A DNA stretch of 64,000 bases, from the NCBI GenBank assembly GCA_963814955.1, contig CAWFEX010000004.1:558001-622000 (forward strand), in the 5' to 3' direction. Below are positions 63,303 through 64,000 of the stretch, piece after piece. Within the stretch, counting starts at the first letter, position 1. Each line of letters starts with the position of its first letter. Source of the DNA: DATCJA01 sp963814955 (lineage in GTDB: Bacteria; Acidobacteriota; Vicinamibacteria; Vicinamibacterales; UBA2999). A program made the position numbers and the translations under genes. A model generated the notes under the pieces. That model was not told where the DNA came from. It did no database searches and was given only the letters and a program-made list of their open reading frames with translations.

Positions 63303-63442
63303 CGTTCTTCGCTGTCTTCCGTTTCACCGAGGCTGCTGCGTAACTCAGGCTGACAAACAGGCGCAGTCGTTCTCGAAACTCACCGCACGCGCGCTGCATC
63401 GCCACCGAGTACGTCGATACCGACGACAGGCGCAGCCTTTGT

Positions 63443-63997
63443 TCAGCCGGCTACCGCAACGAGCTTCTTGTACTCACTCCAGAGCGGAACCAGGCGATCC
63501 ATTCTGGCGCGCAGCGCCATCGCCGCCTCCGGCGGTAGGTCGGCAAAAGCGTCACCGCTCACGCGCGCTTTCGTTTCGGGGTCGGCTCGCTCCAGATCAA
63601 TTGATAACGGACCATCGATTTTGCCCTGGAAATCGAGAGTGGTGAACACGCGGTTTACCCCGTCGCGTACGTCGCGGTACCGTGGTTCGGAGAGGCCTGA
63701 TGCTTCGGCGCCCAATGGGATGGTTGCCGTTTCCCATTGTGCCTGTATCGCCTCGCCCCGCTCCTGTGCCGTGGATGCGGAGGCGGCCTTCTCCTGCGCC
63801 GCCTTGACGGCGTCGATCTCTTTGCGCAGGCCGCCCTCGAACTTGTCGAGGTCTGCTTCGGTGAACGTCACCTGCTTCGAGTCGTCCTGGCGTGCGGGCG
63901 CACTCGCGCGCGAGGCTTCCTCGTTCGGGTTATTGCCTCCGCATGCGGCGCCGAACAGCACGACCGTGAGTGCCGCGACCATGCACGTGCGCTTCAT
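63443..63997 (-). CDS. Lipoprotein of unknown function
   Basis: 184 residues from ATG 63997, close to the right edge. Lipobox FGAAC at about residue 19, followed by Gly/Asn/Ser-rich linker and a charged helical domain (FTEADLDKFEGGLRKEIDAV, KAAQEKAASASTAQER). The C-terminus has ALRARMDRLVPLWSEYKKLV. It lacks a recognised family; likely an outer-surface or periplasmic anchored helical protein. Confidence 0.7.
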   Translation of the reverse strand: MKRTCMVAALTVVLFGAACGGNNPNEEASRASAPARQDDSKQVTFTEADLDKFEGGLRKEIDAVKAAQEKAASASTAQERGEAIQAQWETATIPLGAEASGLSEPRYRDVRDGVNRVFTTLDFQGKIDGPLSIDLERADPETKARVSGDAFADLPPEAAMALRARMDRLVPLWSEYKKLVAVAG

Positions 63998-64000
63998 GAA

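Overview
The window looks like chromosomal DNA of an Acidobacteriota bacterium, most likely class Vicinamibacteria. This is inferred from the GC-rich codon use, many exported proteins starting with short signal peptides ending in AQ, a CarboxypepD_reg-type TonB receptor, DUF6152 proteins, and families of exported paralogues typical of that lineage. I see no rRNA, tRNA, CRISPR array, insertion sequence or phage block.

Layout. 1-2.9 kb: start of an M28 peptidase, a Tat-exported sulfite-dehydrogenase-like molybdoenzyme with its dihaem cytochrome, and a small secreted repeat protein. 2.9-9.6 kb: a minus-strand catabolic operon (two zinc alcohol dehydrogenases, acyl-CoA dehydrogenase, ACMSD-type amidohydrolase), an O-methyltransferase, an FMN reductase and a CaiB/BaiF CoA transferase. 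9.8-28.3 kb: a metal island with a c'-like cytochrome, HupE/UreJ, two copies of a membrane-anchored cupredoxin-like protein, DUF1259-ChrB-MFS, a ferric-iron-type ABC importer, a YcnI copper protein, and an HME-RND efflux pump (A, B and C subunits). Two small histidine-rich exported proteins lie on either side of the second half of this island. 28.5-38.9 kb: a membrane-protein remnant, a nucleotide pyrophosphatase/phosphodiesterase, an exported class II aldolase, malonyl-CoA decarboxylase, a TonB receptor, a 1-Cys peroxiredoxin, a B12-binding radical SAM protein and a pterin pair (PTPS and PCD). 38.9-42.8 kb: a TAXI binding protein translationally coupled to a histidine kinase and response regulator. 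43-55 kb: two NHL-repeat proteins, an alternating array of four exported paralogues of unknown function with a DUF6152 protein, and on the opposite strand a large TonB receptor, an octahaem cytochrome and a four-helix membrane protein. 55-64 kb: cupin, GT87 enzyme, dienelactone hydrolase, MEDS sensor, BlaI plus an M56 protein carrying a second peptidase domain, DUF4326, a PilZ-like protein coupled to a zinc ribbon, and a lipoprotein.

Many genes are broken by single-base frameshifts. By hand I count 22 sites where one base must be removed and only one where a base must be added. The flanking protein sequence is well conserved at each. This bias looks more like consensus error in the sequence than gene decay, so I give full gene spans with the frameshift positions. 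Two further genes contain in-frame stops.

The best candidates for undescribed biology are the duplicated two-gene cassette of exported proteins at 45.3-48.9 kb facing a TonB receptor and octahaem cytochrome, the histidine-rich RAPP-tailed proteins beside the metal pump, and the M56 regulator with two HExxH centres under a promoter covered by two palindromes.
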